Positions 1 to 8,589 are shown, counted from the stretch's first letter. The stretch is 64,000 nt of DNA from Rugamonas sp. A1-17 (GCA_025548565.1 JAJLPB010000022.1:1-64000), one strand, 5' to 3'. Made by a program: numbers and translations. Notes: generated by a model not told the origin, from the letters alone.

Positions 1-171
1 GGGGCTCTTGGTGGCTCCGCGATCAACGGAAACTTAGCCGGAGCCAGTGGCGGGAAAGGCAGTGGCGGGGGCGGTGGTGCCGGATCTATGTGTTCCAGCA
101 ATCCGATCTTGGGAGGAGCGACGTCTGTAGGGAGCCCAAACGCCGACGGGTATATCAAGATTTGGTACTAA
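1..171 (+). CDS. C-terminus of a glycine-rich surface/tip-like protein (partial)
   Basis: An open frame enters from the left edge and stops with TAA at 169-171, giving the last 56 residues. They are very rich in Gly, Ala and Ser (a run of five Gly near residue 25) and end in GYIKIWY. Gly-rich stretches closing with a short aromatic tail are common at the C-terminus of phage tail-fibre and pilus-tip adhesins. That parallel is an inference from composition; the N-terminal domain that would identify the protein lies outside the window. Confidence 0.55.
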   Translation, partial: GALGGSAINGNLAGASGGKGSGGGGGAGSMCSSNPILGGATSVGSPNADGYIKIWY

Positions 172-371
172 ATTGCTTTCCAGAGCGCTAGCTGAATCAT
201 TTCGAATCACTCGTGATTTTCTTGCTGATTCCACCTTTCCAAAAAATTCATTTGGCTAAAATATTCCTGCTGGCAACACTAGTGGTTGCCGACTTCCGAT
301 TCACATAGACCGCCGGCCGCCGCTGTACCTGTAAACGGCGCCGGTCCTATTACCAAAAAGGATTTCTCTGC

Positions 372-614
372 ATGGATTCGCATGCCCAGCTGCAGTTGTC
401 GAAGATCGCACCGAGCGTATTGACCATTTTGCGCAAGCGCCGATTGAGTGACACCGAAATTGCAGCAATGAGCCCTAACCAAGCGTTCAAGGAAGTGTGC
501 CAGTGGCACGGCGTGAGGTTGGATGCTTTGTTGATCGAAGCGCTCGACACCCTGCGCGCTGCTGCTCAGCATCAACGGCCGGCGGCCAACGATGCGAACG
601 CTAAATCCGCCTGA
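372..614 (+). CDS. Small unknown protein (80 aa)
   Basis: A soluble, helical-looking 80-residue protein with an Ala/Asn-rich tail. It begins at ATG 372 behind an AAGGA site at 357-361. A 200-base leader separates it from the preceding gene and contains an inverted repeat around 272-290 (GGCAAC...GTTGCC). I do not recognise the family. It is the first complete gene of the left-hand forward operon. Confidence 0.55.
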   Translation: MDSHAQLQLSKIAPSVLTILRKRRLSDTEIAAMSPNQAFKEVCQWHGVRLDALLIEALDTLRAAAQHQRPAANDANAKSA

Positions 615-668
615 GTAAGCGACGGGCCAGTTGTTCCTACCATTTAATCTCAAAGGAAAGCGTCAACC

Positions 669-929
669 ATGCAAGAAGCCTCGTCCAGCCTTTCGCCACA
701 AGCACAATCTCTCGTGACCATCCTGTCCAATAGTGACCTGGCCGCAATTGCCGATACCAAGATTTTGATGGCGATCTTGATCGCGCTCGTTGTTTACCGT
801 TTGGTCAGCCCTTTGGTTGACTTGTTTAATCCCATCGTGCTGGTACTCGACCTGGCTGGTATCGCTGTGTCCAAGCTGCGACGCACCGTTCATTCGCGCC
901 ATCGGATCAGTCCAATTCGCGAAGACTAG
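669..929 (+). CDS. Small membrane protein (86 aa)
   Basis: ATG 669 follows AAAGGAAAG. Residues about 30-65 form one or two hydrophobic segments and the C-terminal 20 residues are basic, suggesting an inner-membrane protein with a cytoplasmic tail. The family is not recognised. It lies between an unknown gene and the VirB9-like gene, so a role in a membrane-spanning transfer complex is possible but only inferred. Confidence 0.55.
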   Translation: MQEASSSLSPQAQSLVTILSNSDLAAIADTKILMAILIALVVYRLVSPLVDLFNPIVLVLDLAGIAVSKLRRTVHSRHRISPIRED

Positions 930-1072
930 GCTAGCCGGTCTTTAAGCCAGGGCCGTCATGTTCTAAATGCGGTTGCACTTCGCAAACCGTTCGTTATGCT
1001 TGCGGATGAATTCCACCCAATATGGGAAATTGCCCAACCGGCGCCTCGCGGATTCAGGGGCAGGAGATGAAA

Positions 1073-1711
1073 ATGAAAAAGCTGATTCAAATCGCAATTG
1101 CACTGCTGAGCATGTCGGCAGCCGTTGGCGCCGTGGCCGCGAACTCCGAATGCCGCTTCCAACTGAAGCCAGGTATGAACGAAGTGTCCGTAGACTATCG
1201 CGAAGTGGTCGACGTGTGTTTGCCGTCTGGTCAAATGATAAGTGACATCCACGTTGGTCCGACCAATGGTTGGGAGATCGATGCGAACAAGTCTACCGGT
1301 CGCATTATGGTGCGGTTGTTGGGTGTCACCGCTGCCGGTGCGGCCGATCTGAATACGAACATCATCGTTTGGTCCGCCATCGATACCCGATACGAAATCA
1401 AACTGTCTTCCCGCAGCCCGGCTAGCGCCGCATTTGCAGCTCAAGCTGTGCCGAATTTCACCGTTCGATTAGCCGAGCCTCCGCATTTCGTACCAACGAA
1501 AGTCTGGGACGACAACGGCAGCACATTTATCGAGCTTCCTGCGGCCATGAAAGAGGGCCTGCCGCTGATTTTTGCTGTTGCTGAAGATGGCCAGTCGCAA
1601 TTGGTAAATTGGCGTTGGGACGAGTCGAAGACGCGATTCATTTTGCCGAGCGGCCACAAGCATTTCAAACTTGTGCTAGGCAACCAATGGGTCATGGTCG
1701 ACCTGGTTTAG
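1073..1711 (+). CDS. VirB9/TrbG/CagX-like secreted conjugation protein (short)
   Basis: Residues 1-22 form a Sec signal peptide (MKKLIQIAIALLSMSAAVGA). The mature part has two beta-rich halves. The C-terminal half, from about residue 145 (WDDNGSTFIEL ... LPLIFAV ... LVNWRW ... KLVLGNQWVMV), follows the VirB9/TrbG/CagX C-terminal pattern: a short strand with Asp-Asp-Gly, a Pro-x-Phe-Ala-Val core, and a final hydrophobic strand. VirB9 proteins form the periplasmic/outer-membrane core of type IV secretion channels and are usually 250-300 residues; this one is 212. I chose ATG 1073 because the AGGAG at 1062-1066 is too close to the in-frame ATG at 1067. No other VirB gene was recognised nearby, so it may be a component of a divergent or partial system. 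Confidence 0.55.
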   Translation: MKKLIQIAIALLSMSAAVGAVAANSECRFQLKPGMNEVSVDYREVVDVCLPSGQMISDIHVGPTNGWEIDANKSTGRIMVRLLGVTAAGAADLNTNIIVWSAIDTRYEIKLSSRSPASAAFAAQAVPNFTVRLAEPPHFVPTKVWDDNGSTFIELPAAMKEGLPLIFAVAEDGQSQLVNWRWDESKTRFILPSGHKHFKLVLGNQWVMVDLV

Positions 1712-1803
1712 GGTTGTATCGGACCTAAAACTAGCACCGACCCTAACTAGGGCGTTTGTGAGAATGAAAATCAATAGAAAAGCTATCTAACTCGGACCGA
1801 AGA

Positions 1804-2286
1804 ATGAATAAATTTTCCCTCGCAGTGGCCCTCCTCGCTTTCTTCGATGCAGCCCACTGCGCAACGGATGCTGGTCCGTCCTCTACCGTACGCCATTTTA
1901 AACTACAGATCATCGAAAGTAAGTCTGTGTACGATATGGAGTTCACCACGGTTGGAAGCACTAGTACTCCTCTTGTGCATGGCATCGAGACGACGTATAT
2001 CGCGGGCTGCGAGATGTTGAGTAGCGGTCCAAAGTACCGGTACGAAACCTTGAATAGCGGCGCCATCTTGGATATCAAACCGGAGGAGGGCAATTCCGAT
2101 GTCGTGACACTCAACTGGACACTAGTTGATTTGGTGGACATTCAGAAAGCAAAAAATCGCGGATGTGAAGTCGATCTTCCTCACACCAAAACCGACGTTG
2201 GTAGCGATACGGTTGATGTCGGCGTAGGCAAGAGCGCCAAATTTACCAGTGACCGGTTCACTTTTCATCTGACCCGGATCGACTGA
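1804..2286 (+). CDS. Exported protein of unknown function (160 aa)
   Basis: An N-terminal signal peptide (about residues 1-20, ending near AAHCA) precedes a beta-rich domain with two cysteines. There is no good Shine-Dalgarno; the start is chosen because the signal peptide begins there. It follows the VirB9-like gene, so it could be another periplasmic part of the same complex, but I see no family motif. A terminator-like inverted repeat (CACTACC/GGTGGTG) follows the stop near 2288. Confidence 0.5.
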   Translation: MNKFSLAVALLAFFDAAHCATDAGPSSTVRHFKLQIIESKSVYDMEFTTVGSTSTPLVHGIETTYIAGCEMLSSGPKYRYETLNSGAILDIKPEEGNSDVVTLNWTLVDLVDIQKAKNRGCEVDLPHTKTDVGSDTVDVGVGKSAKFTSDRFTFHLTRID

Positions 2287-2358
2287 TCACTACCAGGTGG
2301 TGCCATCGGCCGTATGGATGCCTCCCCCATCTAATCAATTTCCTTCATCGAACTAAAA

Positions 2359-2838
2359 ATGAAAATGCAATTCAAGAAGATTGAAAAAAAGAAGCTATGG
2401 GCCATAGTCGCGTTGGTGTCCTTAATCTCTGCGATCGTGGGCGGTAAACTTGTGATGCTGTTTGCACTACCGGTCGCCTTCTTTGCGATGGTGCGTTTAA
2501 ATAACGAATTTGCCTGCGAACGCAATTTGAAGGTCAAGCGAGACACTCATAAGTTGCTCGACCATGAGATGGCTGGCTTGCGGTTTCTTGGCTCCGAGGT
2601 TGCGGTTCTCGCAAGTCGGCGCACAGATGATCAAACGATGCCAGGCCCCTTGACGTATGAACAGCTGTGCAAAACCAATCGCGGCACGACATTTAAACTG
2701 ACCTTTGAAACGCGTCATGGCAGTGGACGCGCGAGTAATGTTCAAATCAGGCCAATAAGCCAGACCGAAGCAGAAGAGTGGCTGGAGCGTGATCGCATCG
2801 AGCAAGAGCACAGCCGCGGTACGCTCGAATTAGCTTGA
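2359..2838 (+). CDS. Membrane-anchored unknown protein (159 aa)
   Basis: A basic N-terminus is followed by two closely spaced hydrophobic helices (about residues 14-30 and 31-47) and then a soluble domain of about 110 residues with charged C-terminal helices. This is the topology of a small inner-membrane protein with a cytoplasmic domain. No family is recognised. It is co-directional with the exported genes before it. Confidence 0.55.
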   Translation: MKMQFKKIEKKKLWAIVALVSLISAIVGGKLVMLFALPVAFFAMVRLNNEFACERNLKVKRDTHKLLDHEMAGLRFLGSEVAVLASRRTDDQTMPGPLTYEQLCKTNRGTTFKLTFETRHGSGRASNVQIRPISQTEAEEWLERDRIEQEHSRGTLELA

Positions 2839-2896
2839 TGTCGCCCGACCCGCACTAAGTTCGCATCCGCACCCAATTAACTAATTGAAGGACTCT

Positions 2897-3256
2897 ATGT
2901 CTATTACCACTTTCGACATCGCCTCTTTGACGGCAGCGCAGCTAGACGATCTGATTGCCGCCGCCGGTAAGCGCAGAGCGCTCCTTGCCCCTGTGGTTAG
3001 CACCGAGAGGCCTCCAGCCCCGGTAGACGCTCTGATTGATCCTATGTGGTTTATCCAAGGGTTGGAGCTCGGCACCCTATTTCAGTTTCGCCATACCGGC
3101 TTCGGTTGGATATCGTTGGTGATACCACTGTCCGGCCGAAGTGTCATGTTGGATTCACTCCAGAAACAAGAGGCCACAGCACGTGAGCAGGCAATTCTGG
3201 CTCAGCAGAATGCGAGCGAAGCACAACCAGACCAGGCAAAGGGCACTCTCTCTTAA
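2897..3256 (+). CDS. Unknown soluble protein (119 aa)
   Basis: ATG 2897 lies behind AAGGA (2887-2891). The N-terminal 30 residues form an amphipathic helix, the middle is Pro-rich, and the C-terminal 35 residues are Gln/Ala-rich and probably helical. I do not recognise it. Confidence 0.5.
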   Translation: MSITTFDIASLTAAQLDDLIAAAGKRRALLAPVVSTERPPAPVDALIDPMWFIQGLELGTLFQFRHTGFGWISLVIPLSGRSVMLDSLQKQEATAREQAILAQQNASEAQPDQAKGTLS

Positions 3257-3402
3257 GCCACTCTTGCGCGCCCCTCGGCCGCAGGCTCAGCAGACTGTAA
3301 TTGGCCGCAGAAATGCAAAGCACGACCAAACGCCCGACTCGATCGGGCATCGGCGTTGCGATGGGCGGCATAGGGTCGCCTGGATCAGATGATGGAGATT
3401 CG

Positions 3403-3669
3403 ATGAAATACGTTTTGAGTGTGTTCTTTTCCTCCTTCGGAATTGCAATGCTTGCTGGAGCATGGTCCCTGGACCCAGCCATTGCACAGTTCAAGGATTT
3501 TCTGTCGTTGCTGCATGTGGAAGGCTTTTGGAGCATTGTTTTCGTGATAGCAATGCTGCGGACTGGCATCGACATGATCTTTTCCGGGGCGTGGGCAGCG
3601 ACTGTAGAGGTAGCTATCAACACCGTGAATCGCTTGCGCGCAACGAAGAAAGTTAGTCCAACGCGCTGA
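3403..3669 (+). CDS. Small membrane protein (88 aa)
   Basis: ATG 3403 follows GGAG. There are three hydrophobic stretches (about residues 3-20, 30-50 and 55-75) and a basic C-terminus. It is probably an integral inner-membrane protein. An upstream in-frame ATG at 3301 exists but has no ribosome binding site and would add an unconvincing polar leader. Confidence 0.5.
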   Translation: MKYVLSVFFSSFGIAMLAGAWSLDPAIAQFKDFLSLLHVEGFWSIVFVIAMLRTGIDMIFSGAWAATVEVAINTVNRLRATKKVSPTR

Positions 3670-3722
3670 CCGTGGAATAGTTCCTGTCGGCGGTTCAGAG
3701 ACTTGTATAACGTGGCCCAATA

Positions 3723-3747
3723 GCGTCCCGCACTGGCCGGTAGCCAG
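3723..3747 (+). promoter_or_regulatory. CGGNN-loop leader hairpin, copy I
   Basis: GCGTCCCGCA is followed by a 5-bp stem CTGGC/GCCAG closing the loop CGGTA. It lies 13 bases before the ATG of the next gene and overlaps its GGAG site. Seven relatives are in this window (see Findings). Confidence 0.5.
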
Positions 3748-3759
3748 CTGGAGAATAGA

Positions 3760-4029
3760 ATGCGCACCAGCATTGATGTAGCAGACTTGATTGAATTTTC
3801 AAAAGCGGGCCACCCGGGAGTTATCTTGTGTGGACCTGTTCGTGAGGGCATGAGCAGCAGCGTTGTGCCCCCCAATTTGCAAAACTTATTCGACGCCGAC
3901 CTGGCCAAACATCACGTTGTGATTGGAAAGTCGCAAGATGGTATGCGCATCTTTGCCGATATTCCCTCGGGGCGGAAGTCCAAGCAGTCAGTTTCTTGTT
4001 TGCTCAACTCTCTCATTCGCCGTATTTAA
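3760..4029 (+). CDS. Small unknown protein (89 aa)
   Basis: The gene starts at ATG 3760 with CTGGAGAATAGA in front, directly after leader hairpin copy I. It is a soluble protein with a basic C-terminus. The ribosome binding site is partly inside the 3' side of the hairpin, so folding could limit initiation (inference). Function unknown. Confidence 0.5.
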   Translation: MRTSIDVADLIEFSKAGHPGVILCGPVREGMSSSVVPPNLQNLFDADLAKHHVVIGKSQDGMRIFADIPSGRKSKQSVSCLLNSLIRRI

Positions 4030-4045
4030 GAACGGAAGCAAGTCT

Positions 4046-4168
4046 ATGAGGATCTTCCACGATCTAATCGCTCCGCTGCTATCACCGTTGCTCATTGGCC
4101 TGGTGGTGTCCCGATACCACGAGAACTTGTGCCGCGACGCATATCGTTTCGATCCGGCGAAAATTTAA
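4046..4168 (+). CDS. Possible 40-residue membrane peptide
   Basis: A short frame of 40 codons begins at ATG 4046, ten bases after a GGAAG site. Residues 3-18 are hydrophobic (IFHDLIAPLLSPLLIGLVV). It fills the gap between two better supported genes. It could be chance; only its position and hydrophobic start support it. Confidence 0.3.
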   Translation: MRIFHDLIAPLLSPLLIGLVVSRYHENLCRDAYRFDPAKI

Positions 4169-4199
4169 CACCACGACTGATTGAGGAAATATGGCGCTT

Positions 4200-4224
4200 G
4201 CGCCCCGCCCGGCCGGTCGCCGGG
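4200..4224 (+). promoter_or_regulatory. CGGNN-loop leader hairpin, copy J
   Basis: GCGCCCC is followed by a perfect 6-bp stem CCCGGC/GCCGGG around the loop CGGTC, 35 bases upstream of the next ATG (4260). The stem differs from the other copies at paired positions, as expected if base pairing is what is conserved. Confidence 0.5.
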
Positions 4225-4259
4225 ATCTTAGAAAGGCCGCCTCATAGCGGATCGAAAAT

Positions 4260-4679
4260 ATGAAAATCACTAAACAGCAACGAGCAGCACGAGAGAGAGC
4301 TATCCAACACGCGTGCATCGCTGCCGTCCGAGCACAGTTTACTGGTGCCGGCGCAACAGGTCGAGCAGTGCGTTTCGTACTTAACTGGTTGTATGCTTCC
4401 TGTATCTGGTTCGGAAGGTTGTTGTGTTTGTCCTCCTGGGGACTAGTTGCGGGCTTTCTTGTGGGGCCTGAACATGAACAATTCCTGACGACGCTTCACG
4501 CATGGATGGTGGCGACACCGGCAAGTGAAGTGATTTCGCATGCACATGCCTTCGTGTCGATGTTCGCGGTCGAATTGGTCAAGATTGCCCTCTTCGTTGG
4601 TCTCATCCAAAAGATGCTTAACATCGTTAAGCCAGCGGCGCAGGATGCCAAAAACAACTTTAACCAATCACTGGTCTAG
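4260..4679 (+). CDS. Membrane protein of unknown function (139 aa)
   Basis: A basic N-terminus precedes hydrophobic segments at about residues 40-65 and 95-120. It probably spans the inner membrane two or three times. The leader carries hairpin copy J. The ribosome binding site is poor (CGGATCGAAAAT), resembling the A-rich GGAAAAT module used by the reverse-strand array. No family recognised. Confidence 0.55.
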   Translation: MKITKQQRAARERAIQHACIAAVRAQFTGAGATGRAVRFVLNWLYASCIWFGRLLCLSSWGLVAGFLVGPEHEQFLTTLHAWMVATPASEVISHAHAFVSMFAVELVKIALFVGLIQKMLNIVKPAAQDAKNNFNQSLV

Positions 4680-4845
4680 ACGCGTCCGGATAGTCCGAGG
4701 ACCAACCAAAGCGCCGTCCGGTGGCATTGCGCCGGCAGGCAGCCTTGAGTTCTCAGACCCGTTTGGTGGCTGGCCATTGACATGAAACCATTGCGGTGCC
4801 CAGGTTAAGAAGCCAGCGCCGAGCAAAACTAGACTGGAAATTCGC

Positions 4846-5256
4846 ATGTATATCGTAGACCCGGCAACGCTGTCGAAGTGGGATCAGGATCGGCTAATGG
4901 AGGGTTATTTGCAGAATCGGCTCGGCATTCTTGAGCATGCTATGGAGCACGCCGATCAGGCTGTCTCTGCCGAAACAATTAGAGACGCCGTTGCCTATAT
5001 CGTGGAGGCTGCTGGTGTCCCTGTGACAGAAATGGAGTTCGCGAAAATGCTCAAGCTTTATCCCTATGCCGTCGCGAAATTTGCAGATTACGGCTGGGGT
5101 GACACGGAGATTCGGGAGATGGCGCTTGATGTTCTCACCAACACCTTGCTCGGTACCCGGTGGCCAACGGGCAGGGATAGCGAATGCGACCTCGATGCTT
5201 TCTTAATCCATCTTCGATTTGCCCACGTCAAAGCAAAGCCATTGTTCGCAGCATGA
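4846..5256 (+). CDS. Unknown soluble protein (136 aa)
   Basis: ATG 4846 follows CTGGAAATTCGC. The protein is mostly helical, acidic in the middle, with several Tyr/Trp residues. No motif is recognised. It precedes a small helical gene by 25 bases and the two are probably co-transcribed. Confidence 0.5.
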   Translation: MYIVDPATLSKWDQDRLMEGYLQNRLGILEHAMEHADQAVSAETIRDAVAYIVEAAGVPVTEMEFAKMLKLYPYAVAKFADYGWGDTEIREMALDVLTNTLLGTRWPTGRDSECDLDAFLIHLRFAHVKAKPLFAA

Positions 5257-5281
5257 TCAAAAATTAATAGGAGAGGTGAAA

Positions 5282-5467
5282 ATGGCTACACTAAGCGAAA
5301 TGGATTTGGTCAAGAAAATTTTGGAGCGCATCAAGCAAGAATTTCCGGACCATACAAAAGATGGCATTCAAGGTTCGTGTGCAGCGATAGCCTTCAAGCG
5401 CATTGCGGCAGCCGGGGTTAAAGTGGGTGATCAAGCGGTACTCGATCTCGTATCGGCAGAATTTTAA
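5282..5467 (+). CDS. Small helical protein (61 aa)
   Basis: It is preceded by a strong AGGAGAGG site seven bases from ATG 5282. It is charged and helical with two Gly-rich turns and one Cys. Function unknown. A hairpin CCCGA/TCGGG lies just after the stop (about 5479-5491). Confidence 0.55.
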   Translation: MATLSEMDLVKKILERIKQEFPDHTKDGIQGSCAAIAFKRIAAAGVKVGDQAVLDLVSAEF

Positions 5468-5535
5468 CGAGTCCGTCACCCCGACTTTCGGGCCGAGGTT
5501 TTTCATGCAAAATGATGATGCGAAATTGAACAACA

Positions 5536-5727
5536 ATGTCTGACTCCCTGAAGAAGCTCACCGAAGCGGCTGCCCGAAGTACCGGCCGTCGGTATTGTTC
5601 CACGCACGGATCTGAGGTGGATGCAGAGGCCGGCAGTACGATCCGCCGCGGCAAGACCATGCGCTGGGTGTGTTTCACCTGCCAAAAGCGCCGCAGACTG
5701 CCGGTACCAGATACACCAACAGTATAG
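5536..5727 (+). CDS. Small zinc-ribbon-like protein (63 aa), copy 1
   Basis: The 63-residue protein carries CSTH (residues 21-24) and CFTC (46-49), a CxxH...CxxC pair that could hold one zinc ion in a ribbon fold. A near-identical protein is encoded on the opposite strand at 9472-9663: the first 49 residues differ at only two or three positions and only the tails diverge. Small zinc ribbons often bind nucleic acid or protein partners, but no target can be read from sequence. Two copies in inverted orientation at the ends of two different operons suggest duplication within the element. Confidence 0.6.
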   Translation: MSDSLKKLTEAAARSTGRRYCSTHGSEVDAEAGSTIRRGKTMRWVCFTCQKRRRLPVPDTPTV

Positions 5728-5834
5728 GTAGTTATGCAGAAACTACGCCGTGGTGGTGCGCTCAATCGGCCGGAGGCCTGTTCGAGACAGTTACTGCCCA
5801 CAACAAACGCAACTCAACTACGGGAAAATCTCCG

Positions 5835-6056
5835 ATGAAGATTTATGACGCCAGATGCATTGAAACCCATTGGATCAAGGCGCAAGAAGAGAACAAGCAC
5901 CATATTCAGGAGAATGGGCCCTGGCAGGACGATGTCGATTGGTACGGGTTGAAATATGGCGCAGAGCAATTTACGCACGTACGCATTGAATCTGGACTGT
6001 ATGTCATGACAAAACGAGGACCAGGCGAGAAAGTTGCGGAAGACTGCGCTCAGTAA
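5835..6056 (+). CDS. Small unknown protein (73 aa)
   Basis: ATG 5835 sits behind GGGAAAATCTCCG, the same A-rich ribosome-binding module that precedes many genes of the reverse array. The protein is soluble with many Tyr, Trp and His residues. It is the last gene of the forward operon, which here converges with the reverse array. Between it and the kfrA remnant (6057-6335) I see no supported gene. Confidence 0.5.
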   Translation: MKIYDARCIETHWIKAQEENKHHIQENGPWQDDVDWYGLKYGAEQFTHVRIESGLYVMTKRGPGEKVAEDCAQ

Positions 6057-6335
6057 GGTAAAGGAAGGTATTGAGGACCCGAGAATTAGAAAGACTATCA
6101 GCAGCCGTGTACTTCGTCGCTCTAGAAGATGGCTTGGTATCAGAAGATACTGATTCGGCTGGCTGATCGAGGAAACCGCCACCGCTGATTTCTACCTCAG
6201 CCTGTAAGTTGTATTCGAATAGATCATGGCCGGGATCAGGTCCAAATGTGGGGCCCGCCAGCTGAGTGAACTGGTAGGACAGCGTTCGTGTCTCGGTCGA
6301 GTTTCGACTGACATGCCCGCCTCGAATCGATCCCT

Positions 6336-7105
6336 CTACAGCTTGTCCAGCTTGAGTGCCTCCGCCTCGGCATGCCCGTCCGCCTCCACAAGCTTGCGCG
6401 TCAGCTGCTCCCGGTCGACCCGCGCCGCGGAGAGTTCCTTGCGCGCCGCGCGCGCCTCGCCGGTCAGGGCATCGTGGTTGACGCGCAGCTGCAGGCCCGG
6501 CTGCGTGTCCTGCTGGGCCAGCGTCGCGTGCTGCGCCAGCAGGCGCTGCTGGGCGCCGGCCAGGTCGCGCTCCAGCCGTCCGGCAATCCTTTCGAACGCC
6601 CGCCGGTCCTCCAGCCGCTGCGCGGCGATCGCCTCCTGGAAGTGCTCGAAATGGACGTGCGCCCGCGCCAGCTGCTCGCACAGCGCCTTGATTTCCAACG
6701 CCCGATCGGCCAGGCGCTGCTCCATGCAAGCGTTGTCCCACCGCAGGGTGGCCAGCGCGATCCGGTTCGACTGGTGAGTCTCTTGTAGGATGGCCAGCGC
6801 CGCCGCCTTGTGCGATAGCTCTGCCGACTGCGAGGCGGCCGACTGCGACAGCATGCCGTCGTGGGCCTAGCACTGGCGCAGCTGTTCGCGCACGGCGTCC
6901 AGCGCCGCCTTGGGCCGGCGGCGGCCGTCGCTCCCTCGTGCTCGGCCTTCCAGCGTTTCAGCATCTGGCCAATGTTGCTCTTGCTACCTGTGTCGCCCAG
7001 CGCCGCGCGCACGGTGTCGACGGTGACGGTGGGGTTGGTGCCGGCAGCGGCAAGCCAGCTTCGGATTTGAGAGTGCCAGGTACTCTGGCGTAAGCCATGC
7101 TCCAT
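6336..7105 (-). pseudogene. kfrA: KfrA-like plasmid DNA-binding coiled-coil protein, broken
   Basis: The N-terminal part (from 7105) has the KfrA DNA-binding signature: NPTVTVDTVRAALG followed by SKSNIGQMLKRWKAE. It then leaves frame near 6930: the continuation (PKAALDAVREQLRQC, then a TAG, then MLSQSAASQSAEL) is in another frame, which runs as a long Ala/Glu/Gln/Arg-rich coiled coil to a stop at 6336. One frameshift and one amber codon therefore separate the DNA-binding head from the coiled-coil tail. KfrA proteins are plasmid regulators and stability factors with exactly this head-plus-coil design. The segment is much richer in G+C than its surroundings. It is either a decayed gene or contains sequencing errors. 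Confidence 0.65.
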
Positions 7106-7148
7106 CGACTTTATCGCGAAACTCCGCGGAAACTTTCAATATTTTCCC

Positions 7149-7439
7149 TTAAGCGGCGCCTGCGTGGAGGAAGGTTGACGCCAACAAGGCAGCAGAGCCA
7201 AAAGTGACTATTGCGGCAGCCCTCGATCGATTATTGAATAGCATCTCGTATCCAGCCCAACAGACAATTAAGAAGGCGAAGGCGAGTCTGATTTGCTGAG
7301 TTGTCATATATGTATAGAGTTGGGTGCGGGCGCGCATCGAGCGCAGAATGTCGGGCAACTCAGCCAGGATCTAATCGAAGTGAGTTTCGTACGCGATGGC
7401 CAGCACGTCTTGCGGACTGGCGAGTGGAATTTTCTGCAT
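7149..7439 (-). pseudogene. Membrane microprotein gene interrupted by an in-frame amber codon
   Basis: ATG 7439 follows GGAAAATCCC and gives MQKIPLASPQDVLAIAYETH before a TAG at 7371-7373. The same frame continues without another stop to 7149, encoding a transmembrane segment (RLAFAFLIVCWAGYEML) and a second hydrophobic helix. Read through, the product would be 96 residues. The continuation could be translated alone from TTG 7358 or ATG 7337, but neither has a good site. I read it as a gene split by a nonsense mutation. Confidence 0.45.
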
Positions 7440-7456
7440 GGGATTTTCCGAGGTGG

Positions 7457-7681
7457 TTAAATGATTTTTTGCAGTCGCAGGAAACCGGCCCGGCCAATGC
7501 ATACGACACCAACCGATGCATAGGCCACGGCAAGAGTTGGCCAACGGTCCAGCACTATGAAGAGCGGGCCGAAACTCAACACCAACAGCGCAGGCGGTAG
7601 CAAGATAAAAATCGCCAGACGCAACATGGTTATCTCGTCGTGCCACGCGTTTGCAATACTGCCACCAAAATTCATACGCAT
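7457..7681 (-). CDS. Array gene: small membrane protein (74 aa)
   Basis: ATG 7681 follows GGAAAATT. Two hydrophobic helices cover about residues 20-40 and 48-63; the C-terminus is short and basic. Probably an inner-membrane microprotein of unknown role. Confidence 0.55.
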   Translation of the reverse strand: MRMNFGGSIANAWHDEITMLRLAIFILLPPALLVLSFGPLFIVLDRWPTLAVAYASVGVVCIGRAGFLRLQKII

Positions 7682-7695
7682 AATTTTCCGGTCTG

Positions 7696-7896
7696 TTAAG
7701 GCTGGCCCGTAGGGGCATCTGCATCATCGCTGACGACAGGCTTGTTCAGCGACAGGATCGCGCCAGCGCCGCACACGATGGCAAAGCCGATGGTGAGCAC
7801 TTGGGCGAGCGGCGTATCTGGAAGAAAGAAGACCTTCAAGATAATATCGGCGAACGCCAGAAGCGACCAAGTCAGGAAGTCAATTTTTTTAAGCAT
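7696..7896 (-). CDS. Array gene: small membrane protein (66 aa)
   Basis: ATG 7896 follows GAGGTTCAC. There are two transmembrane helices (about residues 7-25 and 33-50) and a short acidic tail. The topology resembles a holin, but size and shape alone do not establish that. Confidence 0.5.
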   Translation of the reverse strand: MLKKIDFLTWSLLAFADIILKVFFLPDTPLAQVLTIGFAIVCGAGAILSLNKPVVSDDADAPTGQP

Positions 7897-7906
7897 GTGA
7901 ACCTCG

Positions 7907-8047
7907 TTATAGTTTAGCGGCAGCAGCCGCGTCGATTAAATCAACAGGGAACCGATCCGTTATTGCCTCGAGCTTCCTCACTCCCGCGATTACGAGGCTT
8001 TGCAGTTGACTCCCTATTCGGGAACGGTTCCGTGTTGACCCTGACAA
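7907..8047 (-). CDS. Array gene: probable 46-residue protein with TTG start
   Basis: The frame ending at 7907 codes for a convincing helical tail (LQSLVIAGVRKLEAITDRFP, then LIDAAAAAKL). The only start before the upstream stop is TTG 8047. A GGAAAATCCC module lies 20 bases further upstream, with CGGGTGA next to the TTG. Start uncertain, coding frame fairly likely. Confidence 0.4.
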   Translation of the reverse strand: MSGSTRNRSRIGSQLQSLVIAGVRKLEAITDRFPVDLIDAAAAAKL

Positions 8048-8078
8048 TCACCCGGTCAGGTTCGGGATTTTCCTTGGC

Positions 8079-8297
8079 TTAGCGTGGAACGATATTGCCG
8101 TCGCGATCAGTCACCCAGCCACGGCGATCAGCCTTAGTCAGTGGCAACGAGCGCATACCCGGAAACATCGCTTGCATACGCCTTTCGGACTTACGCCTCA
8201 TCTTGAGTTCTTTCAGCGACCGCTGGGCGCGGCCGACAATCCAGAGGCCAGCGAATGTAACGACTGCGCCGATGATTATTGTGGTTATGGAATGCAT
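8079..8297 (-). CDS. Array gene: single-pass membrane protein (72 aa)
   Basis: ATG 8297 follows AAAGGAAAATAGA. One N-terminal transmembrane helix (about residues 4-23) is followed by a strongly basic cytoplasmic-type segment rich in Lys and Arg. Unknown function. Confidence 0.6.
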   Translation of the reverse strand: MHSITTIIIGAVVTFAGLWIVGRAQRSLKELKMRRKSERRMQAMFPGMRSLPLTKADRRGWVTDRDGNIVPR

Positions 8298-8308
8298 TCT
8301 ATTTTCCT

Positions 8309-8575
8309 TTACTGCGCGGTCGATTCTTCGTACTTGCGAATGAAGGCGCTAAGGTCGGGATGATCAGAATTAAAATCACTCGCCTTGTGCTCATTGATCG
8401 CCTTTGCGGCAATCCCAGCCAGATCGGCCAGCTTCACAAGCATGTCCAGATCGGATGCTAATAAGCGAGCTTCGTTGTCACCGCCGATATTGAGCGCGAT
8501 GATCTCGTCTAAGCTACCTCCGTGCATTTGCTTGCGGGTAGCGAGAAACTGTGCAACTCGTCATTTCGATTCCAT
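8309..8575 (-). pseudogene. Array gene interrupted by an early in-frame TGA
   Basis: The expected start, ATG 8575 behind GGAAAATATT, gives MESK and then TGA (8561-8563). The frame continues (VAQFLATRKQMHGGSLDEII and onward) to 8309 as a coherent soluble protein. Without the TGA the product would be 88 residues. Translation from the internal ATG 8527 would give 72 residues but lacks a ribosome binding site. Confidence 0.45.
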
Positions 8576-8589
8576 AATATTTTCCGATA

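Noticed and set aside
6004..6335. A reverse frame continuing past the kfrA remnant with Ser/Thr-rich sequence
   Set aside because: It is in a different frame from the coiled coil, with no start codon of its own; it may be the remains of another gene but cannot be supported.
7696..7896. Holin assignment for the two-helix 66-residue protein
   Set aside because: Only size and two hydrophobic helices support it; no endolysin or other lysis gene is adjacent.
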